Assembly (NCBI GenBank): GCA_019843655.1
Contig: JACDQD010000004.1
Coordinates: 1-64,000 of the forward strand
Reading direction: 5' to 3'
DNA length: 64,000 bases
From: Lethocerus indicus
Lineage: Eukaryota; Arthropoda; Insecta; Hemiptera; Belostomatidae
The position numbers were made by a program, and so were the translations under genes. The notes beneath the pieces were generated by a model. The model saw nothing but the letters and a program-made list of their open reading frames with translations. It was not told where the DNA came from and did not search any database. Each line of letters starts with the position of its first letter. The stretch's first letter is position 1. Shown one piece after another: positions 47,740 to 59,497 of this stretch.

Positions 47740-48600
47740 GATTCTGATGGTTTTTTTTTATTGTTCGTCAATAAAAATGGAAAACCGTCAAATACCAATT
47801 TGACCCCTACCGATTCCAGAAAAACGCAGGATAATTTTTTGTAAAGGACAAGAAGAAGTGTTCCATTTCTGTTATATTTTTTTTTCTCCGCCCGTCATTA
47901 AAATAAATACTGGAATAATTTCTCTATTTCCGGTTATCGGCCAATGCTGTCCTCTCTATTGAAAATATCCGATATTTTGCGAAATGAATTATATTTTTAG
48001 ATTGTCGGAAATAACTAGCGGCGAGATTATTGTGTTTAAAAGTTTATAATTCCGTTAACCGGGCTACGGTCGATTTATTCGGTTTTTTTTCGGTTTAAAT
48101 TTCGGTCTCGAAAAATCCGTCTGTCTCTCGGTATTTTTACCGCGCTCTCGGGAGATGTTTTATTATTTCGAGATTTGCGTCAATTTATATTTTACATTTT
48201 ATATTTACACCGTAAAAAAAAAACCGATATCGGCAGACGCCAAACTGTATACACAATTAGCCCCGAATATTCGACCTGTACACTTGTTTATAATACTGTT
48301 ATCGTTATATGTATATACAAAAATTACATTCACCGATGTTGAATAAAATTATTAAAAATATGTAATTATTATTATTTATATAAATATATATATATTTCGA
48401 TAAATTAACGAAAAATAATTTTTTTTTGTTACTTTTGTACAATAACTTTGGGACAATATAATGTTCAGAGGGTCGTATTTAGTTTGTTGATTATTTTCGA
48501 ATAAAATAAATAATGAATAAAAATATATGGACAAACTGAAGTTTTACTGTCGATATCGATTACAAACTTTGAAGGCGATTCTGGGATTTTAATTTTTAAA
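47740..48600. other. AT-rich spacer, nothing recognised
   Basis: No coding exon or repeat family was identified. Short (TA)n occurs at 48376-48396. Confidence 0.5.
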
Positions 48601-48641
48601 AAAACCGCGCCGCTGATTGGCAGTTTTAGTTTGAAAAATTT

Positions 48642-49240
48642 CCACCAGGGGGCAGCACTGCACGGGAAATTTATTTGGCCGGCGCTGGTAGTTGCGGAAA
48701 TTCCCACCAGAGGGCTGCACTGCACGGGAAATGTTTTTTGCCGGCGCTGGTAGTTGCAGAAATTGCCACCAGAGGGCTGCACTGCACGGGAAATTTTTTG
48801 GCCGGCGCTGGTAGTTGCAGAAATTCCCACTAGAGGGCTGCACTGCACGGGAAATGTTTTTGCCGGCGCTGGTAGTTGCAGAAATTCCCACCAGAGGGCT
48901 GCACTGCACGGGAAATGTTTTTGCCGGCGCTGGTAGTTCCAGAAATTGCCACCAGAGGGCTGCACTGCACGGGAAATGTTTTTGCCGGCGCTGGTAGTTC
49001 CGGAAATTCCCACCAGAGGGCTGCACTGTACGGGAAATGTTTTTGCCGGCGCTGGTAGTTGCAGAAATTCCCACTAGAGGGCTGCACTGCACGTGAAATT
49101 TTTTTTGCCGGCGCTGCTGGTTGCAGAAATTCCCACCAGAGGGCTGCACTGTACGGGAAATGTTTTTGCCGGCGCTGGTAGTTGCAGAAATTCCCACTAG
49201 AGGGCTGCACTGCACGTGAAATTTTTTTTGCCGGCGCTTC
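48642..49240 (+). repeat. Ten-copy 61-62 bp array of CTCF-like sites
   Basis: Each unit contains CCACCAGAGGGCTGCACTGC, ACGGGAAATGTTTTTGCCGG and CGCTGGTAGTTGCAGAAATT. The first copy (48642) reads CCACCAGGGGGCAGCACTGC, which fits the CTCF core consensus CCASYAGRKGGCRSY. The others read CCACCAGAGGGC or CCACTAGAGGGC followed by TGC, one mismatch from it. All copies face the same way. Two copies also carry CACGTG (E-box). The array lies between HtrA2 exon 7 and the caspase. Confidence 0.9.
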
Positions 49241-49735
49241 ATATTCAAATTCACCTTGTCCAATTCAAATTCAAATCGTCCGAATAATATGAAACTGGTT
49301 CAGACCGAATGGTACTTATTTTCGTATAAAATTGATCTGTCCAAACTGTGTACAGGTTCCGTTCGTACACAGTAGAAATTGCGCGTACGAAAAGTTTCTC
49401 TCGCTTTGTAAAATTCGACTTATCCGAACCCGAATTGAACCTAAAACCGAAATCCTATTCAACTTTGTATCGGCGAACAGAATTGTACGAAAAATTGAAA
49501 GAAAAATTCGACTTTCTCCCTCAAAAACGCACAACTCCTTCAATCGTTTTGATTTAAAACAGCGAAATTTTGACCAACTCGAATTCAATTGAAAAATTGC
49601 AAATATTAAAAAATTAGAAAAATTGAGAAATTGAAAAATTGAAAAAAAAATCGAAAAATTTAAAAAAAATTGAAAAAAAACGAAAACATAAAAATTGAAA
49701 AATTCAAAAACCAAAAAAAATTGTCACTTAAAATT
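49240..49735. other. AT-rich spacer
   Basis: No recognisable gene; A-rich GAAAAATT repeats from about 49590. Short open frames on both strands (86 and 132 codons) are composition-driven. Confidence 0.5.
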
Positions 49736-49737
49736 AG

Positions 49738-49884
49738 AAAAATTAATAAAATATAAACATTGAAAATTAATAAAATGTAAACATTGAAAATTAATAAAAT
49801 GTAAACATTGAAAAATTAATAAAATGTAAACAGTGAAAAATTAATAAAATGCAAACATTGAAAAATTAATAAAATGTAAACATT
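49738..49884. repeat. ~27 bp tandem repeat
   Basis: Six copies of ATTAATAAAATGTAAACATT plus GAAAA. Confidence 0.92.
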
Positions 49885-49900
49885 CGTACTCGTTCGTTCT

Positions 49901-50215
49901 CGTTCATTCGTTCATTCGTTCATTCGTTCAAAGCGTGTTTGAAAAGTTCTGGAACCAATCTTTAACGGTTCATGAAGGGATCCAAAACGGTTCACGAACA
50001 GATCAAAACGGTTGTTGAACGGGTCATTGAACCGTCACGAATGGCCTGATGTTCAAGGTCATTGACCCGTTCGTGAATGATCAGTTCAATGACCTGTTCG
50101 TGAACCGTTTTGGATCCCTTCATGAACCGTTAAAAGATTGGTTCCAGAACTTTTCAAACACGCTGGCTGAACGAATGAACGAATGAACGAATGAACGAAT
50201 GAACGAATGAACCGA
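49901..50215. mobile_element. 315 bp near-perfect palindrome (foldback element)
   Basis: The left arm TTCAAAGCGTGTTTGAAAAG, TTCTGGAACCAATCTTTAAC, GGTTCATGAAGGGATCCAAA, ACGGTTCACGAACAG is mirrored at 50091-50185 with very few differences. The centre (about 50005-50090) is itself a weaker inverted repeat around GAACGGGTCATTGAACC. The outer ends are (ATTCGTTC)n on the left and (GAACGAAT)n on the right, so the palindrome runs to its tips. Nothing is encoded. Confidence 0.85.
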
Positions 50216-50391
50216 AAGAAAAAGAAAAATCCGATTCCGAGTCCGTCCGAAACGCGTCGTTTCGTTTTCAAAATCGAAATTATACAACGATTCATTTCGA
50301 AACTCGATATCGTAAAGCTCGGTCAAATTGTCAGTCGACAGTTTTGGTTTATCGCTTTCATGGTCCGGGATAAGATAGGAGGGATAAGAGG

Positions 50392-50586
<195 letters not shown>

Positions 50587-50787
50587 AGAATCATTTCAGT
50601 ACGATTTGGAGGACGGCTAATAACAGTGTGACTACTGCCAGGATGGAAAACCGGAGAACACCGGCAGGTACAGAACTACTTAGGCTAACTGAATTTTCAA
50701 TTTTTTTTTCCCCGAAAATCAAATTGAACCGTATCTATATCGCTCTCAGCGTTATGAAGACAACCGATATCAATTTTTTTTTCATTC

Positions 50788-50788
<1 letters not shown>

Positions 50789-50862
<74 letters not shown>

Positions 50863-50983
50863 ATTATCTGTGATAAATTCACGCTGCTTAGTATTCACCT
50901 TTTGTCCGTTACAAAATTTCCCTACAAAATAATACCAATGCGGACAGTCAGATAACTGTAAATAAGGGAGGTTTGATTTCGGT

Positions 50984-51066
<83 letters not shown>
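50789..51066. repeat. Two long (TA)n tracts flanking about 120 bp
   Basis: TA tracts at 50789-50861 and about 50990-51065. Unique sequence lies between, and the second tract abuts a TIR element. Confidence 0.95.
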
Positions 51067-51069
<3 letters not shown>

Positions 51070-51300
51070 GGTACCCAAAGTAATCGATATTTTGGAATTA
51101 ATTTTATTTTGCCGGAAAAACAAATTTTATATTATTAATCTACTGTATTTTCACCGACAACTCCGCTGCAACAACCACTTTTCCTGCAAATTTTCGCATT
51201 TCGCCCCCCCCCTCCCCCCCCTCTCCCTTCCTCTCTTGAGAGGAACTCCTCAAGACCGGAATATATCTTATCAAATTGTCGATTACTTTCGGCTACACTT
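51067..51300 (+). mobile_element. Short TIR element with GGGTACCC/AAAGTAATC ends (copy 3)
   Basis: It starts GGGGTACCCAAAGTAATCGA and ends TTGTCGATTACTTTCGGCTA. GAGGAACTCCTCAAGACCGG in the interior is shared with 16099-16290. It is inserted at the end of a (TA)n tract. Confidence 0.7.
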
Positions 51301-51409
51301 AATCGATGGAATATGTCGTTGTGTTTGTGAAACGAATTTTGTTTCGGTTTCGATTGAATAGGATTTTAATGAAAAAGCGTTCTTTTTTCTTTTTGTTTTT
51401 TTTCCAAAG

Positions 51410-51479
51410 CTGTCCCGTCGGCTATCTGGAGGTTGTCGTGAGGAGGGCCGACTGCCGCCTGGACACCGACCTCCGGGAG
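51410..51479 (+). CDS. Orphan coding exon: HtrA2 last exon or caspase upstream exon
   Basis: A pyrimidine tract and AAAG precede an open stretch reading CPVGYLEVVVRRADCRLDTD then LRE, with a donor GTAGGC at 51480. Two readings fit. (1) The end of the HtrA2 PDZ domain: LEVVVRRADCRLDTDLREV lines up with [20 protein letters not shown] of human HtrA2, and reading on would reach a TGA at 51510-51512 inside a transposable element arm. (2) An exon upstream of the caspase p20 exon: with the donor used, phase 0 joins it directly to CYKMGSRPKGYALV, and LDTD is a caspase-like cleavage motif. The sequence does not decide between these. Confidence 0.5.
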
Positions 51480-51493
51480 GTAGGCCCCGACCA

Positions 51494-51725
51494 ACGGACC
51501 CGACCGGTCTGAATCCCGCCACTCGCCGTCTTCAGTAGCGCCGCCCTTACCGGGTTTTTACGCGTCGCCACCGCCGCACCCCGCCGTCACGGCGCGCACA
51601 GTGACAGCGACAGTGTCACTGCACGTGATGACGTCCACTCTGATGTGACTGACTGACTGACACCGCTACTGAGGACGTGGCGGCCGACGAAACCGGTCTA
51701 GCCAAACAGAGAACCGGCGAGGAAC
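51494..51725. mobile_element. CTTCAGTAGC palindromic element, diverged copy
   Basis: Left arm GACCGGTCTGAATCCC and CACTCGCCGTCTTCAGTAGC; right arm CGCTACTGAGGACGTGGCGG and CGAAACCGGTCTAGCC. GTGACAGCGACAGTGTCACT lies in the middle. Confidence 0.75.
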
Positions 51726-52715
51726 GATTGGACGATTGGACGATTGGGACGATTGACGACTGGACGATGGGACGATTGACACGATGGGACGATGGGACGA
51801 TTGACGACGATTGAACGATTACAAAAACGACGAAAATTGAAAATTGACGAAAATTGAAATTGACGAAAATTGGAAAATTGACGAAATTGACAAAATTGAT
51901 TGACAAAATTGACAAAATTGACTTGACAAAAATTGACAAAATTGACGAAAAATTGACAAAAATTGACAAAATTGATTGAAAATTGACGAAAATTGGATTG
52001 ACGAAATTGACGATTGAAAAATTGACGAAAATTGATTGAAAATTGACGAAAATTGACGAAATTGACAAAACGATTGACGAAATTGAAAAATTGACGATTG
52101 ACGAAAATTGACGAAAACGGGACAAAAATTGACAAAAATTGACGAAAATTGACAAAAATTGACAAAAATTGACGAAAATTGACGAAAATTGACGAAAATT
52201 GACGAAAATTGACGAAAATTGACGAAAATTGACAAAAATTGACAAAAATTGACAAAATTGACAAAAATTGACAAAAATTGACAAAAATTGACAAAAATTG
52301 ACGAAAATTGACGAAAATTGACAAAAATTGACAAAAATTGACAAAAATTGACAAAAATTGACAAAAATTGACAAAATTGAAGACGAAAATTGACAATTGA
52401 ATTGACAAAACTGACAAAAATTGACAAAAATTGACAAAAATTGACAAAAATTGACAAAAATTGACAAAAATTGACAAAAATTGACAAAAATTGACAAAAA
52501 TTGACAAAAATTGACAAAAATTGACAAAAATTGACAAAAAAAATTGACGATTGACTGAAAATTGACGAAATTGACAAAACATTGACGAAACTTGACGAAA
52601 CTGACAAAATTGACAAAACTGACAAAATTTAAAATTGAAAACTAAAAATTAAAATTGAAAAAAATTGCAAAACAAATTGCAAAATCCAAAAATGGAAAAA
52701 TTGAAAATAAAATTG
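51720..52715. repeat. (ACAAAAATTG)n 10 bp microsatellite and GACGATTG tract
   Basis: It starts with GGACGATTG/GGGACGATT repeats, then mixed 9-12 bp units of GACGAAAATT and GACAAAATT, then about 30 clean copies of a 10-mer. The motif is the reverse complement of the 9-mer at 46990-47735 with one extra A. The long minus-strand frames are artefacts. Confidence 0.95.
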
Positions 52716-52724
52716 AGAAATTAA

Positions 52725-52835
52725 TAAAACCGGTCTAGCGAAATAGCGATCCTGCGAGGCAGGAGGGAGAAACGGGAAATTGATGATATTGCGACCCCCG
52801 GTCGTAGGTCACAAAACGGGTATTTTAAAAAATGA
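52725..52835. mobile_element. Right-arm fragment of the CTTCAGTAGC element
   Basis: AAACCGGTCTAGCGAAATAG, GAGGCAGGAGGGAGAAACGG and GGTCACAAAACGGGTATTTT. It ends about 20 bases before the caspase p20 exon and supplies part of that exon's upstream intron. Confidence 0.65.
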
Positions 52836-52854
52836 TTATTACTTTATATTTCAG

Positions 52855-55800
52855 TGCTACAAGATGGGCTCGCGTCCCAAGGGCTACGCCCTGGTCATTT
52901 CGATAGAAAAGTTCAAAATGGGCGTCTACGAGACCAGATTTGGCGCCGACAAAGACTGTTCGAATCTCGAACAGCTCTTCACCCAGTTGGGCTTCGAGAC
53001 TACCGTCAACCGGGAGAACCTCGACAAAAGGGTCTGTAGGCGGAAGAGAAATTGTCTACTTACCCAATTCCCCACATCTCTCTGTCGTAGCGCTAGGTTC
53101 GCCACGAAACCCTCTGTCTCTACATTCGCCCGTCGTTGTCCTTCGATTGCAGGAGTTCCAGATGGAGATACTGAAGTTCAGGGATAGGGCCGAACACGAC
53201 GGCGTCGATTCGACGGCCCTTTTCGTCATGAGCCACGGCGAGCCGCCCGGCGATCGGTCGACCGGCGGCGTCAATATCATAACACACGACAACAGGGAAA
53301 TCAACTCCGAATGGATTATCGACCAGTTCGACGCCGTCCACTGTCCCCGACTTGGCGGAAAGCCGAAATTGATATTCTTCCAGTGTTGCAGGTACCGACT
53401 GCTCGCCGTCGACAGTTTTTCCGACAGGCGGAACTAACTCTCGGCAATTCTGTCCTCTTCTTCTTCTTCTTCTTCTTCTTCTGCTGCAGGGGAGACGAAC
53501 ACGAAATACTGCTCGAAAAGCGAAGCGAATATAGGACGACGACGACGAGAGTAACCGGAACTGAGAGTGATGGCGGCCGACCAACTCTTCCTCCTCCTCC
53601 ACTGCCAAATCTGAAGGGCAACAATAAAACTGACAAGCTGATCGTCTACGCCTGCGCCCCAGGTAAATACGACCGGGCGAGATTTTTCCCCCCACCCCTT
53701 CTTCTGAATCGCACACCTCACAATTTCCGCCCTTCGCCGTCTTCAGTCGGCGGCCACCGCCAGTCACTAGCGGCAAGTCGCCCTCGACGCCCTCCCTACG
53801 GGGGCGAATGAAAAAAAAAACAGGAATTGAAATATTTAAGAACTGAAAATTTGGCGAAAATTGGAAAATTATAAAATTGAAAAAACTAAAAAAAAACATG
53901 AAAAATAGAACGATTGAATTGAAAAAATTGAAAAAAAAAAATTGAAAAATAAGAAATTGAAAAACAGAAAAATCAAACTAAATTAAAATGAAAAATTGAA
54001 AATGAAAAAAAAATTAAACTGAAAAATTGAAAACATGAAAAATTGAAAAACAACAAAAACCGAAATTTCAAACGTAGAATAAAATGAAAATTGAAAATTA
54101 AAAAATTAAACTGAAAAAATGGATAAAAAAATTTTTAACCGAAAAATTGAAAACATGAAAAATTGAAAACAGCAAAACCGAAATTTCAAACGTAGAATAA
54201 AATGAAAATTGAAAATTAAAAACTTAAAACTGAAAAAATGGAAAATAAAAATTAAACAACTTGAAAACATGAAATGAAACAAAAGTAAATTGGAAAAATA
54301 AAATTGAAAAATAATTGACAAATTGAAACTTCAAAATATGAAAAAATTGAACAATTAAATTGGAAAATTGTAAATTAAAAAATTAGACTGAAAATATTGA
54401 AAAACTATAAATTGAAAACATGAAAAATTGAATGACAGAATTGAAAAAATTGAATAAAACAGAATAATAGAATGGAACAATAGAAAAAATGGAAATTTGA
54501 AAATGGAAAAAATGAAAAATATAAATAGAAAAACTGAAAAAAAGAATAAAATTGAAAAATTGAAAAATTGAAAAAATTGTAAATGGAAAATTGTAAATTA
54601 AAAATTGAAAGACTGAAAATTGAAAACAAAAAATTGAAAGACTGAAAAAATTGAAAACGAAAATTGAATAACAGAACTATAAAAAAAAAAGAATAAAATT
54701 GAAACTTGAAAACAAAAAGGACCGACCGAATTGAAAAAATTGAACAAAATTGAAGACAATTTTTCAACAATTTAAAAACTAAAATAATTGAACAACTGAA
54801 AAATTGGAAAATAAAATTGAAAAAACTGATAAAAACTTGAAAACATGAAAAATTGAACAACTAAATTGAAATATTGAATAAAAATTGAATAAAAAAATTG
54901 AATAAAATTGAATAAAAATTGAATAAAAATTGAAGGAATAAAATTGAATAAAAATTGAATAAAAATTGAATAAAATTGAATAAAAATTGAATAAAAATTG
55001 AATAAAAATTGAATAAAAATTGAATAAAAAAATTGAATAAAAATTGAATAAAATTGAATAAAGAATTGAATAAAAATTGAATAAAAATTGAATAAAAATT
55101 GAATAAAAATTGAATGAATAAAATTGAATAAAAATTGAATAAAAATTGAATAAAATTGAATAAAAATTGAATAAAAATTGAATAAAAATTGAATAAAAAT
55201 TGAATAAAAATTGAATAAAAATTGAATAAAAATTGAATAAAAATTGAATAAAAATTGAATAAAAATTGAATAAAAATCGAAAAATAAAAAATTCAGAATG
55301 CAACACTCATATTTTAAATTGCAAAAAAAGCAAAACGCAAATTTCATATTTCCAATTATATTGTATATACAAGTGAAAAAAGTGACAGTGCCAAAGAGGA
55401 TGGCCCACAATCATCCGACGTGACTGACAGACACACCGCTACTGAAGACGACGAGCGGCCGAAACCGATCCATCGAACAGAACCTCTATCATACCCGAAA
55501 AACGGATATTTCTAATTTATATATTATATTTGTCTATATGTATATTTGTTCTAGACCGGTTCTAGACCGTGTGCTGTATTGCAGGTAGCGTGGCGTTGAG
55601 ATCGCCGTTATACGGCTCATGGCTGGTCTTCTACATCACCAAAGTCTTCATGGAGAACGCCCACGACAGGGACGTTGTCACAATGCTGAACAAGGTGATT
55701 TTTCTTTTTTCTTTTTCTTTTTTTTTTTTAAGTAGAAAGGACGGCCTAGGGTCGTCCCGGCGATGAACAGAAAAAAATCCATAAACGGTACAGAAATATA

Positions 55801-57290
55801 TAGCACTGTGTACGCAGTGTACACTCGTTCGGAACCGTTTAGAAACATCTCTGGAGTTGCAGCGGAAAATACAATTCGATAGTTGAGAAAAATCCTCAAT
55901 CGTCAATCGCAGACTCCGGTCTGAATTTATCAATTTCACTACTGTTAGAGGTGAAAAACGAGCCCAATTTTTTTTACTTTTTACGTCGATTCGTTTCCGG
56001 TAATTTTGATGTGTGGAAAAATTCATCTTCTCCAGGCTCGTCCTGGACGGCCGAAAGTTTTTCAGTTTCCCGTTTTTTTTCGTTTCTTTTTTTCGGTTCG
56101 CGACAATTCAAATTTCTGTTGTTACACTGTTATACGGCTGTAAGTTAGAAAGTGAGAGATTGAAAATTGGAAAATTGAAAATTTAAAAAATTATAAAAAA
56201 TCGAAAAAAATTTGAAAATTTGAAAAATTAAAAAATTGGAAAATAAAAATTAGAGTGAAAAAATTGGAAAATGAAAAATTGAAGATTGGAAAATTGCAAA
56301 AATAAAACACTCGAAAAATTTGAAAAAATTAAAATTGGGAAAAATAAAAAAAATTGAAAAATCGAAAATTGCAAAAATAAAACACTCGAAAAATTTGAAA
56401 AAATTAAAATTGGGAAAAATAAAAAAAATTGAAAAATCGAAAATTGAAAAATTTTAAAATGAAAAAATTTGAAAATATGAAAAATTAAAAAATTGGAAAA
56501 TAAAAAATGAAAACTGAAAAATTGAAATAATAAATTGAAAATTGAAAAAATTGAAAATTTGAAAAATTAAAATTGGGAAAAGAAAAAATAGAAAAATTGA
56601 AAAATTGAAAAATTTGAAAAATTAAATTGAAATAAAAATGAAAAATTAAAAATCGAAAATTTGAAGCATTGAAAAAATCGAAAAATGAAAAATCGAAAAT
56701 GGTAAAATTGAAAAGTAAAAAACGATAAATGAAAAACAAAAATTGAAAAATTGAAAAACAAAAATTTAAAAATCGAAAAATTGAATAATTGAAAATGTGA
56801 AAAATGAAAAAAATTGAAAAATTGAAAAATTAAAAATTGGTAAATTGAAAAATAAAAAAGCGAAAAAGTGAAAAAATTGAAAAAGTGAAAAATGAAAAAT
56901 AGAAAATCTGAAAATTTAAAAAATTTAAACTTGGAAATGCAAAAATTGACATAACAGGGACACTATTCGGCTGTAATTTCGAATGTAAGAAAAATTTGTT
57001 TTGTAATTATTATTATTATTATTATATACAAGATATTAACGATCACTGAATTCTATTCAGTTCGAAAATAAATTTCTAGCCGCTCGTAAAAATCAACGCC
57101 GCGTTATCAACGAAATAGAAGAGTAATTGTAAATAATCCTCCCTTTTTCTTCTCTTTTCCACCCCTATATTAGGTCAGCTGCGAATTGAAGCGCAATTAC
57201 GACGAGCTTAAGCACACCGAAGTTTTGTGCTGGAAACAGATCGGCTTCGACAAGAAGATGTACTTCAACCCCGGCCTCTATTACGACTGA
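52855..57290 (+). CDS. Caspase (cysteine-aspartate protease), catalytic domain
   Basis: Five exons with fully consistent phases: 52855-53031, 53153-53391, 53490-53662, 55585-55694 and 57174-57290 (TGA), about 271 codons. The large subunit starts CYKMGSRPKGYALVISIEKF and has the catalytic His in FVMSHGEPPG and the catalytic Cys in FFQCCRGDE (QACRG in most caspases, here QCCRG). A Thr/Pro-rich linker with ESDGG, a possible activation site, leads to the small subunit: DKLIVYACAPG, SVALRSPLYGSWLVFYITKV and CWKQIGFDKKMYFNPGLYYD. Caspases cut after Asp and carry out apoptosis or innate signalling. The first exon enters in phase 0 without a start, so prodomain exons are missing; whether it is an initiator (Dronc/Dredd type) or an effector cannot be settled. 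Introns 3 and 4 hold large A-rich repeats. An intact, probably functional gene. Confidence 0.9.
53820..55285. repeat. A-rich GAAAAATT region and (AATTGAATAAA)n 11 bp repeat, caspase intron
   Basis: 53820-54870 is a degenerate mixture of GAAAAATT units. 54870-55285 is about 36 copies of the 11-mer TTGAATAAAAA with 9-10 bp variants. The minus-strand frames of Phe/Ile/Gln repeats are artefacts. Confidence 0.95.
55383..55505. mobile_element. Right-arm fragment of the CTTCAGTAGC element, caspase intron 3
   Basis: GACAGTGCCAAAGAGGATGG, ACACCGCTACTGAAGACGAC and GAGCGGCCGAAACCGATCC. Confidence 0.75.
55695..57173. repeat. Last caspase intron, with degenerate GAAAAATT repeats
   Basis: 55695-56150 is unique AT-rich DNA. 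56150-56945 is a degenerate GAAAAATT array including a direct duplication of about 90 bp (about 56288 and 56370). 56946-57173 is unique with an (ATT)n patch. Confidence 0.85.
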
Positions 57291-57586
57291 AAAAAAGAAA
57301 AAAAAAGAAAAAGTTTTCCCTCCGTCCGCCGGTTTCAAATTGCCGAAACGACGGTCATCGACTTCTTCCTTTCGGACCTCGTCCGTTTTTAGGACGATTG
57401 AGGTCAAACACTCGAGAAAATTCGTGACCTCGTCGCGGAGGTCACGGCTTTTTTTCACCGACGCCGCTTTTCATTCCTTTCTTTTTTTCTTTTTCTCTAA
57501 GATTAATTATCAATAATATTCAACACGATGTATTCTTCCTTCGGCGATACTATTATGCTGACTTTTATTTATACACGTATATAACT

Positions 57587-57592
57587 AATAAA
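57587..57592 (+). other. Polyadenylation signal for the caspase
   Basis: AATAAA about 300 bases after the stop codon. Confidence 0.55.
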
Positions 57593-57635
57593 GTTATTAT
57601 CTTGTTGGAATACCGCTATAGTTTATTGTGAAAAT

Positions 57636-57637
<2 letters not shown>

Positions 57638-57677
<40 letters not shown>

Positions 57678-57765
57678 TTGGGATTATCCTTGAGGGCAAA
57701 ATTGTAACTACAATAGAATTATGTTATAGCTTGAGTTATCAATTATTGTAAAACATTCATGTGAA

Positions 57766-57823
<58 letters not shown>

Positions 57824-57910
57824 CCCGTGGTGTACGTATATAAAGCACTGTCACTAAATATAATTTTACAACAATTGTAGCCTTTCTCCGTGTTTCCATT
57901 CAACCGGATT

Positions 57911-57956
<46 letters not shown>

Positions 57957-57960
57957 GTAT
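57638..57960. repeat. Three (TA)n tracts
   Basis: TA tracts at about 57638-57675, 57769-57818 and 57914-57955, separated by unique AT-rich sequence. Confidence 0.95.
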
Positions 57961-58194
57961 AAAAGGAGAAGATGTAAATGGGACTGAAGAGGACGATTTG
58001 AAGGACGACAAGTGGACAGTTGTTCGGCCGTTTGTTGTGTTACAGAAAACCGAAAAATCCGGTTCATGTATTATTCATATAGCGAGGATTTCCTCACCAC
58101 GTCCCGGGCAACCGTCCATCAGGATGTGCCCCCCCCCCACCCGGAATTGGAACACAAAATACATAATAGATAACGTAGATTTAGTCCGTTTCTG

Positions 58195-58325
58195 CCTCCC
58201 GACTGTCGCCGCGGTTTGCGGCCGCCCGCCGTCTTCAGTAGCGGCGCCGCCGTGCCGCCGGTCGCTGTCGGCGCTGACACAGGGCTACTGAAGACGGCGA
58301 GAGGCCGCCAACCGCCGTATGGCGA
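58195..58325. mobile_element. CTTCAGTAGC palindromic element, short complete copy
   Basis: CGGTTTGCGGCCGCCCGCCG and TCTTCAGTAGCGGCG on the left; GGCTACTGAAGACGGCGAGA and GGCCGCCAACCGCC on the right, about 40 bp between. Confidence 0.8.
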
Positions 58326-58329
58326 TTGA

Positions 58330-58656
58330 TCAGTCATTGGATCCGTGATAATTGTCGTGGAATATCCGCCGAGTGGTAGGGATGGACTCTGAAGGACGGT
58401 GCTGTGGGAGGGGGAGGGAGGAACTCCAAGTCGAGCTCAAGTTGTGCTTCAGTCGCCGGCCGGCTTTCTAAGCCCCAACTTGCATTCAAATCCCCCGCCC
58501 CACACGCCAAGTCAGTTAGTCCTCCTCCTCCAGACACGATGGGAGGAAGAGAACACTCTATTCTTGTGGTATATTTGGCCGTCCTCCTACTTGTTCTTCT
58601 GGACAATATCAGTGTATATATAGAGAGAGAGAGGGAGAGAGAGAGAGAGGAGAGAG

Positions 58657-58690
<34 letters not shown>

Positions 58691-59490
58691 GACGTTAAGT
58701 TTCTTAACTGAAGATTTCACGTTCCGTTCTCCCCATCTGGTCCTTTGCCGGATCGGATTTTAGTATTCGCCATCTTCAATTTAATGTCAACAAAGAAAAT
58801 AGGAGGAGGAGGAGGATATCTATCTTGCCGTACGAAACTTCAATGAAATCCAAGAAAGGAAAAGGAGTTTCAGGCTTAAGGGTAGTGGGGTGGGAATTGG
58901 GTAAAGGCGTTTAGAAGTGGGGGGTGGGGGTTCGTCGTTCTTGGAATGGGAAACAAAGAGCAATTTCAAGATTTTCACAACATTCCATTGTATGTAAAGG
59001 CGACGGAATACAATCTGTTGTACGTCAAAATGTACCCATGTCCTCCTCCTCCTCCTCCTGCTCCTGCTCCTCCCCTCCCTGCTATACTCCTCCTCCTCCT
59101 CCCTCCTCCTCCTGCCTCTGCTCTCCTGATCCTCCTCCTCCAAGGACACACTCGGAGAAATATCCCTCTGTGACAAAAGGACGCTGAAGACCGAACCGGC
59201 AAGGCCGGGGAGGGTGAGGGGTGGACGAAACTTACTAATTACACCCTTCATACAGGATACTCCCAACACCTGTGGTAATATTCGGACATTTCTGACAATT
59301 TTCCTTTACCATCCATTCTACCGCCATTTTCTCGAATCATACCGGATAGAATCGTATGTATAAATCGTGACCCGATTCGAATATAGCCAAGGTTGCGTCC
59401 ACGCCACCTTCACCTTTACCATATCGGCATCGCTCTGTATATATATATATATATACATATAAAATTAGTACGGAATTAAATAAAAAAAAT
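58330..59490. other. Spacer with (GA)n, (CTC)n and (TA)n microsatellites
   Basis: (GA)n at 58622-58690, (CTC)n at about 59040-59145 and (TA)n at 59438-59453. CATCTGGTCCTTTGCCGGAT and ATTCGCCATCTTCAATTTA at about 58733-58782 are a diverged arm of the CTTCAGTAGC family. Short open frames on both strands have no recognisable product. Confidence 0.6.
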
Positions 59491-59497
59491 AATAGAC

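Noticed and set aside
46960..47844. Open frames of 236-294 codons (Ser-Ile-Leu, Val-Asn-Phe, Cys-Gln-Phe repeats)
   Set aside because: All three frames are open because the microsatellite unit is 9 bp; no unique protein sequence.
48465..49263. 182- and 224-codon minus-strand frames with CNYQRR and CSPLVGIS repeats
   Set aside because: Translation of the 61-62 bp CTCF-like array; the 61 bp period shifts frame at each unit.
51616..52625. Minus-strand frames of about 270-300 codons rich in Ile/Phe/Val/Asn/Gln
   Set aside because: Produced by the 10 bp (ACAAAAATTG)n repeat.
54772..55410. 212-codon minus-strand frame rich in Phe, Ile and Gln
   Set aside because: Produced by the 11 bp TTGAATAAAAA repeat in a caspase intron.
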